A DNA stretch of 64,000 bases from Evansella sp. AB-P1 (GCF_029688925.1 NZ_JARUKY010000009.1:62001-126000), one strand, 5' to 3'. Numbered from the stretch's first letter, positions 33,854-43,541 are shown. Notes: a model not told the origin generated them from the letters alone. Numbers and translations are program-made.

Positions 33854-34024
33854 ATGAGTCTAACTTGGTTTCTTATCATGATTGCACCACCGTTAACGAT
33901 GGTTGCATGTATTATTATTGTATTTATTTGGGCAACAAAAGGAAAGCCACCTGCTTTTGTAACGGAGGCTGAACAAGAAGAAACGAATGATGTACTAGAT
34001 CAAGCTGGGAATAACTTAAACTAA
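33854..34024 (+). CDS. Small single-span protein, likely third subunit of cytochrome bd (CydS/YthC-like)
   Basis: 56 residues, starting 18 bases after the cydB stop with GGGGG upstream. It has one hydrophobic helix close to the N-terminus (MSLTWFLIMIAPPLTMVACI then IIVFIWAT), followed by a short acidic cytoplasmic tail. Small one-helix subunits (CydX, CydS) stabilise bd oxidases, and B. subtilis ythABC has a similar third gene. Position and topology support the same role here. The last four bases overlap the 3' end of the convergent membrane-protein gene. Confidence 0.78.
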   Translation: MSLTWFLIMIAPPLTMVACIIIVFIWATKGKPPAFVTEAEQEETNDVLDQAGNNLN

Positions 34025-34818
34025 TTCACAATTTCAGCATGTGTAAAGTATAGAACTGAGTCAAGTAGCTTGCCATGTGTCTTCACACCCAGAAGTGAAG
34101 ACATATGCGTAGGCCCCCGAATACTTACAACGCCCTTTCCTATTAAATTGATCATCCTTTTCTCATTACTAAAATGTATATAAAAGGTGATAGATATATT
34201 TTTTATCACCGATTTTCTGTTCCTAGTAGATAATAGCTGTTCCCTCCCTTTTAAACGTATGATTTCAGATATATAGTTACTCTCACCTTCCTTCATTTTA
34301 TTTCTTATTAGTAAGCTCCTACCAGTTAGTTTTGGAGCAATGTCCACTGGCTTAAACAAAGGCAGTGTTATCAAATGATTAATGGACGATGATACTATTT
34401 TTAACAACAATAGTGAAATTGGCACGATCATGAATGGCTTCAGTATAAAATCAATAGGGTTAAAGGTAATAGACCAAATATGAATATTCATGAAAGTGTA
34501 AAAAACGTATGTGATTAATGTCCCTAATAGAAGGAAATAAACTACCGCATGAGCTCTCCACTTCTCAGCCGTAAAATAACTTATCACTTTTATCATATTC
34601 CATGCATATGGAGCAAGTTTTGATAATACTGTTATTAATAAGAAGAAGAGAGGAAATAAAATAAATGGTTTAACAAACGCATCAGTAGGATGAAACCCTC
34701 CATTTAAAACGTACATATTTAATAGGTTAAACAAAACATATGCCATCACTAGACTAATAATTATATTTTGTACGATGAAGTTTTCTTTCTGTGTATTTCT
34801 TCCTTCAATTGCAAACAT
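34021..34818 (-). CDS. Hypothetical membrane protein (265 aa)
   Basis: The start is ATG 34818, preceded by AAAGGAGATG; an in-frame TTG directly before it is unlikely. Four hydrophobic segments occur in the first 150 residues, in two similar pairs (NGGFHPTDAFVKPFILFPL and SITFNPIDFILKPFMIVPI). This suggests an internal duplication of a two-helix unit. A basic soluble C-terminal region of about 100 residues follows (LLIRNKMKEGESNYISEIIRL). No family recognised. Convergent with the cyd operon, with a 4-base overlap. Confidence 0.7.
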   Translation of the reverse strand: MFAIEGRNTQKENFIVQNIIISLVMAYVLFNLLNMYVLNGGFHPTDAFVKPFILFPLFFLLITVLSKLAPYAWNMIKVISYFTAEKWRAHAVVYFLLLGTLITYVFYTFMNIHIWSITFNPIDFILKPFMIVPISLLLLKIVSSSINHLITLPLFKPVDIAPKLTGRSLLIRNKMKEGESNYISEIIRLKGREQLLSTRNRKSVIKNISITFYIHFSNEKRMINLIGKGVVSIRGPTHMSSLLGVKTHGKLLDSVLYFTHAEIVN

Positions 34819-35165
34819 CAATTACAACATCTCCTTTTATAAATGGTTTGTCCACCTAATTGGCTACATTGTAGCATAAGGGAAATAGCGAAATTTAGAA
34901 AACCGTTAATCAAATTCTTTCATATGTAGATACAAATCGGCATAGACTTTATGAAGGCTTGTTCATTTTGTCTAAGTATTATCATTTCAATCGAATCTAT
35001 TGATAAATAACAATGGAATCTGTCTTTTATCAACAAATCTCATAATAACTTTTTTCAAAAAAAATGAAGAAAACATAAAAAAACTTCGTTAGCTATGTAA
35101 CTAACGAAGTTTTCTGACATAACGTATTTTATTATCTGTCGAATGATACTCAAACTTGACTTTAT
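34819..35165. other. Intergenic interval with cydDC terminator
   Basis: The only clear structure is a hairpin at 35080-35113 (AAAACTTCGTTAG / CTAACGAAGTTTT), perfect over 13 bp. On the minus strand it ends in seven T and so terminates cydDC; it can also act from the plus side. The rest is AT-rich and gene-free. Confidence 0.85.
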
Positions 35166-36890
35166 TTACAAAAATACGTCCTTCTCAATTTCTTTCATTT
35201 TATAGAAATACCCTTTCTTATTCATCAATTCATCGTAAGAACCTGTTTCAATAATTGTACCGTTCTCCATCACAATAATTTGATCCATCTTTTCCAATCC
35301 AGTTAACCGATGACTTACAAAAATCATTGTGTCATTTTCTCCTTGTTTCATTAGTTCCTTATAAATATGACTTTCTGTCAGTATGTCCACAGAGGAGGTT
35401 GGTTCATCCAACAACCATAAATGGGAACCTTTTAACATCGCCCTCGCAATTGCAAGCCGCTGTTTTTCACCACCAGATAGGTTTTCTCCCTTCTCTAATA
35501 CAGGGTCAGACAAGGAAAATTGCTGGAGTTTCACTTTATTTAGTACTGCTTTCATTTCATCATCTGATAGTCCATCCTTAGCAATTCGTAAATTATCTCT
35601 AATTGTTCCGTAGAAGAAATGATTACTTTGAAGGGCTATGTTTGTCCCGTTCCAAATATCCTCATCCATAAGCTTTCCTATTGATTTGTTCCACAGCTTT
35701 ACTTCTCCTTCATTCCGAGAAAATACTTTTAATAAAAGCATTAATAGAGTGGATTTTCCTGATCCACTAGGACCAACAATGGCAGTTTTAGAACCACTTT
35801 GTAAATGAAGATTAATATCTTTTAGTGCTAGACGATCTTCATAAGGGAAAGAGAAGTTTACATTTTGTAGCTCAATAGTTGGTGGCCTATTTATGTTCAC
35901 TTCTTCTATTTCCAGTTTTTCTTCCCATGAATTCTCTTCCTCCTTCTCAACGACAGAAAAAAGACGATTCGCCGCACGTCGACTATCATGATAATATCCT
36001 GGAAATGCTGCCATAGGTGTTGAATTTTCAAATACTGTTAAAGAAACCATAACAAGCATAGCTAGAAAAACACCATCTAGTTGGCCTTCCGCAACAAAGT
36101 ATGCTCCCATCCCTAAAACTATCCAAGAAACAATAAGAGAAATCAGTTGATTCACCGACTGGTTATATAATTCATTTCCTGCCACCTTCCTTTGTTCATT
36201 AACATAGGTAGCAGATGCATTGACTAAATTGTTCGCTTGTTCATCGAGGCGATAGTATAACTTTAGATCTCTAAATCCATAGAAAAATTCTATCGCTTCA
36301 GTTGAAACTGTTCCACGAGATTCTCTTAATTGATTATCAATTTCCTTTCGTTTCAAAGAAAACCATAACGGAACTAAAAAACCTGTGATAATAAGACCTA
36401 AAACAAGGGCTATTGCCACTGCGATAGAGAAAAAGGCAGTAAATGCAATGGTAGCTAAGAATACAATAACCATAACAATAGGAGGATAATACACCCTTAG
36501 AAAGAAATTTTGTAGACTTTCAACATCTCCAACTATCCTTGATAGTAGGTCCCCGCTTCGATATTTCTGAAATATTTGTGGAGCTAGCGGCTCTAATTTT
36601 TCAAAAAAGTACTGTCTCAAATTACTCAGTTTCGTAAAGGTTGCACGGTGAGAGAAATAACGTTCTCCATATCTACTAACAGCTCTCGTTACACTGAACA
36701 GCTTTAGTAAAGCGATACTAATCGTGAGTACATACAACGGTGGCATGATAGCAGCCTTTGATATTAAGTAGCCACTATTAGCAAATAAGCTTACTGCTCC
36801 AATACCAGCTAGAAATCCAAACAAAATGGAATAAAAAACATCTTTCTTTTCTCTAAACATCAAATTTACTACGATCTTTAAATCCTTCAT
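35166..36890 (-). CDS. cydC: CydC subunit of the thiol-reductant ABC exporter
   Basis: 574 residues: six-helix exporter domain then ATPase. Walker A GPSGSGKST, signature LSGGEKQRLAIARAM, Walker B HLWLLDEPTSSVD, and H-loop SHRL are all present. The N-terminal FANSGYLISKAAIMPPLYVL and SRYGERYFSHRATF segments are typical of CydC. CydDC heterodimers export cysteine or glutathione-like thiols and are needed to assemble cytochrome bd, whose genes lie just across the terminator. Its ATG overlaps the cydD stop by four bases. Confidence 0.93.
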   Translation of the reverse strand: MKDLKIVVNLMFREKKDVFYSILFGFLAGIGAVSLFANSGYLISKAAIMPPLYVLTISIALLKLFSVTRAVSRYGERYFSHRATFTKLSNLRQYFFEKLEPLAPQIFQKYRSGDLLSRIVGDVESLQNFFLRVYYPPIVMVIVFLATIAFTAFFSIAVAIALVLGLIITGFLVPLWFSLKRKEIDNQLRESRGTVSTEAIEFFYGFRDLKLYYRLDEQANNLVNASATYVNEQRKVAGNELYNQSVNQLISLIVSWIVLGMGAYFVAEGQLDGVFLAMLVMVSLTVFENSTPMAAFPGYYHDSRRAANRLFSVVEKEEENSWEEKLEIEEVNINRPPTIELQNVNFSFPYEDRLALKDINLHLQSGSKTAIVGPSGSGKSTLLMLLLKVFSRNEGEVKLWNKSIGKLMDEDIWNGTNIALQSNHFFYGTIRDNLRIAKDGLSDDEMKAVLNKVKLQQFSLSDPVLEKGENLSGGEKQRLAIARAMLKGSHLWLLDEPTSSVDILTESHIYKELMKQGENDTMIFVSHRLTGLEKMDQIIVMENGTIIETGSYDELMNKKGYFYKMKEIEKDVFL

Positions 36891-38617
36891 CCTGTTTCGC
36901 CCCCTTGTTGAACAGTAACCATTTGTTCATATTCTCGTACGGAGGCAAGCAGTTCCTTGTGGGTTCCAGCAGCAAGAAGTTTACCATCTTCTAAAAAGAG
37001 TATTTTATCGGCATTTTTAATTGTATGAAGACGATGGGCAACTGTAATGATCGTTGCCGATTTGCCCAATTCCTTTATGGACTGCTGTAATATCCTTTCC
37101 GTTTGTAAATCTAATCCTACAGTAGGTTCATCAAATAATATAATGGTTGGCTTTTTTAAAAAGGCTCTCGCTAAAGCTACACGCTGCTTCTCTCCACCTG
37201 ATAAGCCTCGTCCACCTTCCCCCACCATCGTATCAAAGCCTTCTTCAAGACTTTTTATCATCTCATTGATTCCTGCTTTTTTAGCGGCCTGTTGAATTTC
37301 CTCTATCGTTGTTATTCCTCTTCCACCAATAGCAATATTTTCTTCTATCGTTCCAGAAAAAAGATAAGGATTTTGAGAGATATAGCTTATATGATCAAAC
37401 CAGTCCTTTTCTTTATAATCAAATAGAGATTGATTTTGAACTGAAATTCGTCCCTCTGTTGGGGACACTATTCCAGATATAACATTTAAAAGGGTAGATT
37501 TCCCTGATCCACTTCGCCCTACAAGAGCAACTTCACTATGAGGAGGGATTTCTAGATTAATATTATTTAATGCAAATTTCCCCTCACTATAACTAAAAGA
37601 AACATTTTCTAATTTTATTGTTGGAGGGCTATTAATTTCTAACCTTCTTTCGCCCCATTGTACAGGCTGTTCCGTCATTTCTAATTCTTCTATTACCTTT
37701 TTTGCAGCACCCATACTTCCACGACCTGCATGAAAAGCACTTCCTAACTCCTTTAAGGAATTATAAAATTCCGGTGCTAAGATTAAAACGAAGAAAGCTG
37801 TAAAAAAAGACAGCTGTTCATATATGACCAAGCGTAACCCAACCTCTAAGGCAATAAGCCCAATACTAAGCATGGAGATAAATTCAAGCATTAAGGAGGA
37901 CACAAAAGCAATCTTTAAAACAGTCATGGTTGCATCCCTGTAATCTAGACTACTTTGTTTAATAGCATCACGTTGTTCCTTTGCTCTTCCAAATAACTTT
38001 AAGGTAGTCAATCCCTGTAATATATCTAAAAACCTACCAGAAAAAGCCGCTAGCTTTTCCAGCTGCTCTTCCGATTTTTTCTGAGTTGATTTACCGATAA
38101 TGATCATAAAAATAGGGATAAAGGGTGCAGTAATTAACATAATAAGTCCAGAAACCCAGTTTTGAGAAAATACTGCAATTAAGATCAGTATAGGTACTAT
38201 CGTGGTTTGTATCATTTGCGGATAGTATTTACTAAAATAACTATCAATTTCGTCCACTGCATCCATCATAATACTTACTTTTTCCCCTGACTGGCCTTTT
38301 AAAGAAGCCTGTACAGGATTTCTCTTATATTTACTAAGAAGCTTTTTCCGAAAATCCCCTTTCACTTTCGCAGCCATTTTTACACCTGTTCGACCATTCA
38401 CATAAGTAACCAGCGATCTTGCAGCTAATACTAGTAACAGCCCTCCTAGATACGGAATGACAGCGGAAAATGAAGTGTCCTGTAAAAAAACTCTATCTAC
38501 TATTTCTACGATAAAATACGCTTGCGCTACTATGACAATACCAAGCATGAAGGACATAAGTACAAGGGAATACATGTTGTTTTTTTGTGCACGATTGATT
38601 TCCTTCAGTTGCTTCAT
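36887..38617 (-). CDS. cydD: CydD subunit of the thiol-reductant ABC exporter
   Basis: I set the start at ATG 38617 (MKQLKEINRAQKNNMY). The earlier in-frame codons include no good initiation site. 576 residues. Exporter domain with TGVKMAAKVKGDFRKKLLSKY, then ATPase with GRSGSGKST, LSGGEKQRVALARAF, ILFDEPTVGLD and AHRL. It forms a heterodimer with CydC. In this genome cydDC is a separate, convergent unit from cydAB, not a single cydABCD operon as in B. subtilis. Confidence 0.93.
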   Translation of the reverse strand: MKQLKEINRAQKNNMYSLVLMSFMLGIVIVAQAYFIVEIVDRVFLQDTSFSAVIPYLGGLLLVLAARSLVTYVNGRTGVKMAAKVKGDFRKKLLSKYKRNPVQASLKGQSGEKVSIMMDAVDEIDSYFSKYYPQMIQTTIVPILILIAVFSQNWVSGLIMLITAPFIPIFMIIIGKSTQKKSEEQLEKLAAFSGRFLDILQGLTTLKLFGRAKEQRDAIKQSSLDYRDATMTVLKIAFVSSLMLEFISMLSIGLIALEVGLRLVIYEQLSFFTAFFVLILAPEFYNSLKELGSAFHAGRGSMGAAKKVIEELEMTEQPVQWGERRLEINSPPTIKLENVSFSYSEGKFALNNINLEIPPHSEVALVGRSGSGKSTLLNVISGIVSPTEGRISVQNQSLFDYKEKDWFDHISYISQNPYLFSGTIEENIAIGGRGITTIEEIQQAAKKAGINEMIKSLEEGFDTMVGEGGRGLSGGEKQRVALARAFLKKPTIILFDEPTVGLDLQTERILQQSIKELGKSATIITVAHRLHTIKNADKILFLEDGKLLAAGTHKELLASVREYEQMVTVQQGGETG

Positions 38618-38789
38618 AAGCTTTTCACCGTCTCCTAACTTAAGAATCAATAGTGATTAATATAGTTTAACTTCCAAAGGGCTTTTGAGGAAAACACTGT
38701 ATAGGTAGTGTTTATGCTATTTATATTTTACTTCATAAAAATGCTTTTTGTATGGTAGCTTCGTGAAGATTTAATGACATATATTTTTC

Positions 38790-39407
38790 TTAAATGGCTC
38801 CAAGTCGTTTTCCCCATTCATACCATTCACTATTTTTTTGAATATCGAGCTTTTTACGTATGTTCCGTCGATGGTTTTCAACAGTCTTAGGAGATATTTT
38901 CAAAAGCTCTGCAGTGTCCTTCACAGTGTACCCACGAATCTTCATATAAAATACTTCTTCTTCTCGTTTTGATAGGTGTTCCTTTAAATATTGATTTGAG
39001 AAGTGAAAATGTTCTGTTTTGTGAGGCTTACTATACACTCTTTCTCCATTTAATATATTTTGAAAAAATATCATCAGTTCGTCTAACGTCATTCGTTCGT
39101 GAAAGATTCCTTCAACTTTTTTATTGGTAAATTGTTCTTCTAATTCTGGAACTGGTTCATTAAACATAAATACTCGTTTAGGAGGATACGGTAATATTTC
39201 TTGTACTGAGAATATATTTTTTAAGCCTCCAGCACCTGGTAAGTCCGTATCAACAACAGCTAATTCAAAGCGATACTTACGAAGTGCTTGGATATATTCC
39301 TCTGTTGTTGAAGCTAAAACCATATACTCAATTGGCTGTATATCTTTTAATAGTTGAATCAATCCATTCCTTAACAATTCATGATCTACTCCAATGAGAA
39401 CCTTCAC
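38790..39407 (-). CDS. LuxR/NarL-type response regulator, orphan
   Basis: 205 residues. The N-terminal receiver-like domain has Asp8 and Asp53 (VVDTDLPG) but only one clear acidic residue plus Glu10 in the pocket, and the usual Thr/Ser switch is replaced (VFMFNEP). Phosphorylation may therefore be atypical. The C-terminal HTH is clear: LSKREEEVFYMKIRGYTVKDTAELLKISPKTVENH. No histidine kinase is adjacent. It sits next to cydDC on the same strand, 170 bases away. Target genes unknown. Confidence 0.88.
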   Translation of the reverse strand: MKVLIGVDHELLRNGLIQLLKDIQPIEYMVLASTTEEYIQALRKYRFELAVVDTDLPGAGGLKNIFSVQEILPYPPKRVFMFNEPVPELEEQFTNKKVEGIFHERMTLDELMIFFQNILNGERVYSKPHKTEHFHFSNQYLKEHLSKREEEVFYMKIRGYTVKDTAELLKISPKTVENHRRNIRKKLDIQKNSEWYEWGKRLGAI

Positions 39408-39480
39408 TTTACTATCTCCCTACTTTTACATGGAATGATGATCTTTACACTTCTATATCGTTGTCAAAATGTTGTAAAGA

Positions 39481-39523
39481 AAACCGGAAATGAGGGCTAC
39501 TCATTGCCCTAGTCAATTCCGGT
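39481..39523 (-). terminator. Terminator after the RDD gene
   Basis: AACCGGAA (39481-39488) pairs with TTCCGGTT (39516-39523), with an inner GAGGGC/GCCCTA hairpin. Minus-strand reading continues TTTTCTTT. Confidence 0.8.
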
Positions 39524-39538
39524 TTACAATAGGAAATA

Positions 39539-39967
39539 TTATTTTAACCCATCTTCCTCTGGGGAATTATTTGTAACAAAAGTGGAAGAAATTTTGTCAT
39601 GTATGGAACGCTTGTCATCTCTTTTTAGGACCATATAGCCGCTTACAAGGGTTAAAATACCAGCAGTTCCTATATATATGATGCCTCCAATCACTTGACG
39701 AAGGAACAATTCTTTTATTGTTAATTCTCTGCCATCTAAATGAGCTACTCTAATACCAGCAACTCGCTTCCCTACCGTGTAGCCATCCCATGCTAATGGT
39801 AAAACTATAAAATACATACAAGATAGGGTGAAAAATAAAATAATCGCTAACGGAGTTGGTAAAATTGGACTAAAAATAAAAAGTAGTACAAAAAATATTC
39901 CATAGTCAATCGTAATAGCCGCTAACCGCGTCATAAAATGGGCAGGGCTATCTTTAAATATATCCAT
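39539..39967 (-). CDS. RDD-family membrane protein
   Basis: 142 residues. The RDD domain is visible: FMTRLAAITIDYGIFFVL (Arg-Asp signature in the first helix, with D at the expected site), WDGYTVGKRVAGIRV, then a third helix and LKRDDKRSIHDKISSTFV. Three hydrophobic helices in the cytoplasmic membrane. Function of the family is mostly unknown; some members affect Na+ or ion homeostasis. AGGAGG precedes the ATG. Monocistronic. Confidence 0.88.
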   Translation of the reverse strand: MDIFKDSPAHFMTRLAAITIDYGIFFVLLFIFSPILPTPLAIILFFTLSCMYFIVLPLAWDGYTVGKRVAGIRVAHLDGRELTIKELFLRQVIGGIIYIGTAGILTLVSGYMVLKRDDKRSIHDKISSTFVTNNSPEEDGLK

Positions 39968-40165
39968 TCATAATCCTCCTTCAAAATAAAACCACATATA
40001 AACATCTATTTATACTACAATCATTTTACCATTTGTTATTATAAACAAAAAATGTTTTATTAGAAAACTTTCATAGAGGCAGTTCACGTGAACCGTCCAA
40101 TTATTTCATGAACCGAAATATCTATGTTAGAATACGTTATACTATTTTTAAAGGGAGAGAAAAAC

Positions 40166-41083
40166 ATGGCTGAATATCTTATCGTGTTAAATAAGGACGA
40201 AGATACCATATCTATTGTTAATCTAGAAACGAATAAAGTTGAAAAAACTATAGAAACAGATCATAACCCCCATGAGGTTGTTGTCACTCCTGACGGAAAA
40301 AAAACATACGTTGCCTGCTCCTTAGGGAATAAGGTGGATATCATTGACAATGATACGTTTGAAATTGTAAAAAGGTTAGAGCACCCAGACTTCAGTTTTC
40401 CACATGGTGTTGGAATTACAAAGGACGGAGAAAAGCTATATTTAGCCTCTACATATAGTGAGAAAGTGTTTATTATAAACACAGAGACAGATGAAATTGA
40501 AAAAGTAATTCCAACAAACCAAAAATATTCTCACATGATTTCCTTTTCCCCAGATGGGAAGACAGTATACATTCCTAATATCGGAAGTAACAATATTACA
40601 GTTATGGATGTAGGAAAAGAGGAAATCGTTACTCATTTCCCAGTTGGACCTGGTCCAGAAGGGGTTGCTGTTCATCCAAACGGTGCACATCTTTATGTAG
40701 CAAATCAGGAGGATGATACCCTTTTTGTTATTGATAGAGAAACATACGAAGTACTTCATAAGCGTCGAGTTGGTGGTGTCCCTGTTCGTCTTGTCTTTTC
40801 TCCAGATGGAAAATACGCATTAATTGCTAACCGTGAATCTGGTGACGTGTCTATTATCGAAACGGAGCAAAAAATAAATGGACAAGTACGTCCTTGGGAA
40901 ATTAAACGACTTCCTGTTGGTGTATGGGCAGGTGGAATTGTCTTTAATGTCTCTGGCTCTTTCGCCTACGTAGCAAACAACAAAACGAACGATATTTCTA
41001 TAATTAATATGACTACATTGAAAGAGGACAGTCGGATTGACGTAGGTATTCATCCTGATGGAATTGCCTATTTAATTCGGTAA
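40166..41083 (+). CDS. YncE-like seven-bladed beta-propeller protein
   Basis: The start ATG 40166 has AAGGGAGAG upstream. 305 residues without signal peptide. The protein is made of repeating blades with the pattern PDGK.YVA....V.VID (HEVVVTPDGKKTYVA, MISFSPDGKTVYIP, GVAVHPNGAHLYVA, RLVFSPDGKYALIA). YncE-like 40-residue repeat propellers bind diverse ligands; here the protein is predicted cytoplasmic. A perfect 12-bp palindrome GTTCACGTGAAC lies at 40082-40093, upstream of the gene, and may be an operator. Confidence 0.88.
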   Translation: MAEYLIVLNKDEDTISIVNLETNKVEKTIETDHNPHEVVVTPDGKKTYVACSLGNKVDIIDNDTFEIVKRLEHPDFSFPHGVGITKDGEKLYLASTYSEKVFIINTETDEIEKVIPTNQKYSHMISFSPDGKTVYIPNIGSNNITVMDVGKEEIVTHFPVGPGPEGVAVHPNGAHLYVANQEDDTLFVIDRETYEVLHKRRVGGVPVRLVFSPDGKYALIANRESGDVSIIETEQKINGQVRPWEIKRLPVGVWAGGIVFNVSGSFAYVANNKTNDISIINMTTLKEDSRIDVGIHPDGIAYLIR

Positions 41084-41093
41084 TAAAGCTAAG

Positions 41094-41127
41094 AACGCCT
41101 AAAGTTGAATCTAATGCTTTAGGCGTT
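41094..41127 (+). terminator. Terminator after the propeller gene
   Basis: AACGCCTAAAG and CTTTAGGCGTT form a perfect 11-bp hairpin followed by TCATCTTAAA. It starts 11 bases after the stop. Confidence 0.78.
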
Positions 41128-41212
41128 TCATCTTAAAAACGGGAATGGAGTAAATATACCATTTATGCTATGATGAAAACTTAAGTTTTTATGAAAGCGT
41201 GGTTTCAAAGAT

Positions 41213-41857
41213 ATGACGAATAAACGATTACTTGTTTTAATGTTCATTTGTTTATTGATTTTCTTTTCCATTACCTTTTTATCCCTCTTTAACGATGGAT
41301 TTACACTAGATGATCTTGTTATGACATGGGTTAGTGCAAGCATTTCTCCCCTATTAATAGAATTCATGAGTTGGATTACGAAAATTGGATCAGGAGAAAC
41401 AATTGTCTTGTTAACCATTGCCATGACTGGCTTTTTAATCATCAAAAAGGATTGGTTCCATAGTATCTATTTAATCGTCCTTATTGTTGGTGGGATCGTA
41501 TTTAACCTATTATTAAAAATAGGTTTTCAGCGGGAACGTCCTGGTGAAATGAGTAACATTGAAGTGTTTGGCTATTCCTTTGAATTAGCCTCCTATAGCT
41601 TTCCAAGTGGGCATACGATGCGTACAGTCTTACTGTTTTCCTTTTTTATTTACCTTACATACCTTTATGTGAAAAAACCAGGATGGAAAATACTATTCTA
41701 TTTTATTTGTATCTTCATTATTATAGGCGTTTCAGCTAGTAGGGTCATTCTAGGAGAGCACTTCCCTTCTGATATACTAGCAGCAGTAAGTATTTCATTC
41801 GTTTGGTTCATACTTTGTCATTTTGGAATGATTAAACTGAATCTTTCGTTTCGTTAA
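41213..41857 (+). CDS. PAP2-family membrane phosphatase
   Basis: 214 residues, about six helices. The three-part phosphatase signature is complete: KIGFQRERP, PSGH (SYSFPSGHTMRT), and SRVILGEHFPSD. It probably dephosphorylates undecaprenyl pyrophosphate, phosphatidylglycerol phosphate or a similar lipid on the outer face of the membrane. Monocistronic. The stop codon lies inside a perfect 13-bp hairpin (41839-41868), so the terminator shares sequence with the last codons. Confidence 0.93.
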   Translation: MTNKRLLVLMFICLLIFFSITFLSLFNDGFTLDDLVMTWVSASISPLLIEFMSWITKIGSGETIVLLTIAMTGFLIIKKDWFHSIYLIVLIVGGIVFNLLLKIGFQRERPGEMSNIEVFGYSFELASYSFPSGHTMRTVLLFSFFIYLTYLYVKKPGWKILFYFICIFIIIGVSASRVILGEHFPSDILAAVSISFVWFILCHFGMIKLNLSFR

Positions 41858-41868
41858 ACGAAAGATTC
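41839..41868 (+). terminator. Hairpin overlapping the PAP2 stop codon
   Basis: GAATCTTTCGTTT (41839-41851) pairs perfectly with AAACGAAAGATTC (41856-41868), loop CGTT. It begins inside the PAP2 coding sequence and no long T-run follows, so it may act on transcript stability. It is also close to the end of convergent fetB. Confidence 0.6.
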
Positions 41869-41881
41869 ACAAGAACCGTCC

Positions 41882-42664
41882 CTAAAGATTTCTAAATTGC
41901 GATTTTTCATTAAAGAATGCCTTATAACCTAGCTGTACAAACATAATTACGGTTATTGAAACACAGCCCACAATCCCTAACATTATTGCAATTTGGTATT
42001 GAATTGCCGTAACAGGAGACAATCCAGCTAATATTTGCCCCGTCATCATACCTGGTAAAAATACAATACCCATTCCTACCATGGAATTTATCGTTGGCAA
42101 AATTGCTGCATCAAAAGCTTGATTAACTATTTTTTTGGATGCCACTTTTGGCGTTGCTCCAAGCATGAGTGCTCCTTCAATATGATTTCTTTGGTCATGC
42201 ATACCCTCTACTAGTCGTTGAACTCCTAATGCGACGCCAGTCATGGAGTTGCCTATCATCATACCCGCGATGGGAATAAAGTATCTTGCTTCATACCATG
42301 GTGTCACTTGAACAACGACGATAATAAAATAAAATATACTGGCTAACGTCCCTGCTATCATCGATAGAATAATAATTTGTTTTAACTTTCTTCCTAAAGG
42401 GTGCTTCACTCTTTTAAAGATATTCTGTATAGCAAATAATTGCATCACCACTATGATTAACAGTATCCATAACACGTGATTATTTTCAAAAAGGTACGCT
42501 AATAAATACCCTACGAACACGAGCTGCAACGTCATGCGTAGTGTTGAAATTAATAATTCCTTTTCCCTTTCAATTCCTCTTAACTTTAAAATAATATATA
42601 AAACAACAATGAATAAATACGCAGCAACCATCTGCCAGAGTCCAAGCTCCATTATCTCATCCAT
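41882..42664 (-). CDS. fetB: FetB-type ABC permease (UPF0014)
   Basis: 260 residues, about seven helices. Family stretches include ISTLRMTLQLVFVGYLL, YFIPIAGMMIGNSMTGVALGVQRL, GATPKVASKKIVNQAFDAAILPTINSM (split here by key residues) and VFLPGMMTGQILAGLSP. The E. coli FetAB system exports iron and raises peroxide resistance; the B. subtilis counterpart is YjkAB. It overlaps the fetA stop by 8 bases and has AAGGAG upstream, so it is translationally coupled. Confidence 0.9.
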   Translation of the reverse strand: MDEIMELGLWQMVAAYLFIVVLYIILKLRGIEREKELLISTLRMTLQLVFVGYLLAYLFENNHVLWILLIIVVMQLFAIQNIFKRVKHPLGRKLKQIIILSMIAGTLASIFYFIIVVVQVTPWYEARYFIPIAGMMIGNSMTGVALGVQRLVEGMHDQRNHIEGALMLGATPKVASKKIVNQAFDAAILPTINSMVGMGIVFLPGMMTGQILAGLSPVTAIQYQIAIMLGIVGCVSITVIMFVQLGYKAFFNEKSQFRNL

Positions 42665-43307
42665 GATTGCTTATCTCCTTCGTTTCAACAATTTGTCCAT
42701 TCTTTATTTCAACGATAAGGTCTCCGTATGTTTGTGCAACCTTTTTGGAATGAGTAATTATGATCGCCGTTTTCTGATTTCCTTTTATTTCTTTTATGAT
42801 ATTCCCCATTACCCGATCCTCTGTTGCTTCATCTAATGCAGATGTGGGTTCATCAAAAATATACACTTCTGGTTCCATAATTAATACTCGTCCAAGAGAC
42901 AGGCGCTGTTTTTCTCCTCCTGATAATTGATCTGCAGACTCTTCTAAGCTTTTCTTTAAATGTACCGTTTCAAGGACAGCATGTAGCTTTTCATCCTCTA
43001 CAAACGGCTTTTCCGAAAATTGCAACCCAATAAGGAGGTTCTCCTTCACTGTACCATCAAAAATAATTGGGGTTTGAGGCACCATTACGACCTCACGTCT
43101 CAAGTCAATTGTATCGAACGTATGTATAGGTTTATTTTTATATTCGATACTACCAGCATCACTTGAAATAAGATTATTTAGGAGTTTCACAGCAGTGCTT
43201 TTCCCACTCCCACTTTCCCCAACGATACACGTTATTTTTTCACCAGGAATATGTAGTTCTTTAATATGTAATATTTCGTTGTACGTTACTTCTTTTAATG
43301 TAAACAT
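42657..43307 (-). CDS. fetA: FetA-type ABC ATPase
   Basis: 216 residues, a compact ABC ATPase: Walker A GESGSGKST, signature LSGGEKQRLSLGR, Walker B VYIFDEPTSALD, H-loop THSKK. First gene of the fetAB operon, with AAGGAGAGT upstream. It lies back to back with Fur-box-controlled feoAB, placing iron uptake and predicted iron export on either side of one 230-base intergenic region. Confidence 0.9.
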   Translation of the reverse strand: MFTLKEVTYNEILHIKELHIPGEKITCIVGESGSGKSTAVKLLNNLISSDAGSIEYKNKPIHTFDTIDLRREVVMVPQTPIIFDGTVKENLLIGLQFSEKPFVEDEKLHAVLETVHLKKSLEESADQLSGGEKQRLSLGRVLIMEPEVYIFDEPTSALDEATEDRVMGNIIKEIKGNQKTAIIITHSKKVAQTYGDLIVEIKNGQIVETKEISNHG

Positions 43308-43498
43308 CGTTTACTCTCCTTTTTATCACGACACGACACTCACTTGTATAGCCTAATGTTCCCTATCCCTATTGAAAATAACACTTTTGCTTATAAAACT
43401 AAACCCTAGCTCTTTCACCAATTATAAATGTCAATATTTTGTAACAATACTTAGAATGATTTGACATTTATTATGCTAAAATTTCCAGTAGATAGTAG

Positions 43499-43513
43499 TG
43501 ATAATCATTATCA
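43499..43513. promoter_or_regulatory. Fur box (perfect 7-1-7)
   Basis: TGATAATCATTATCA is an exact inverted repeat matching the Bacillus 7-1-7 Fur core, followed by TTCTCA that extends the classical 19-mer. It lies 29 bases upstream of the feoA ATG and just downstream of a TTGACA / TAAAAT promoter-like stretch. This predicts repression in iron-replete cells. Confidence 0.9.
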
Positions 43514-43541
43514 TTCTCAATAAGGAGAGAGGAAGAAATCT

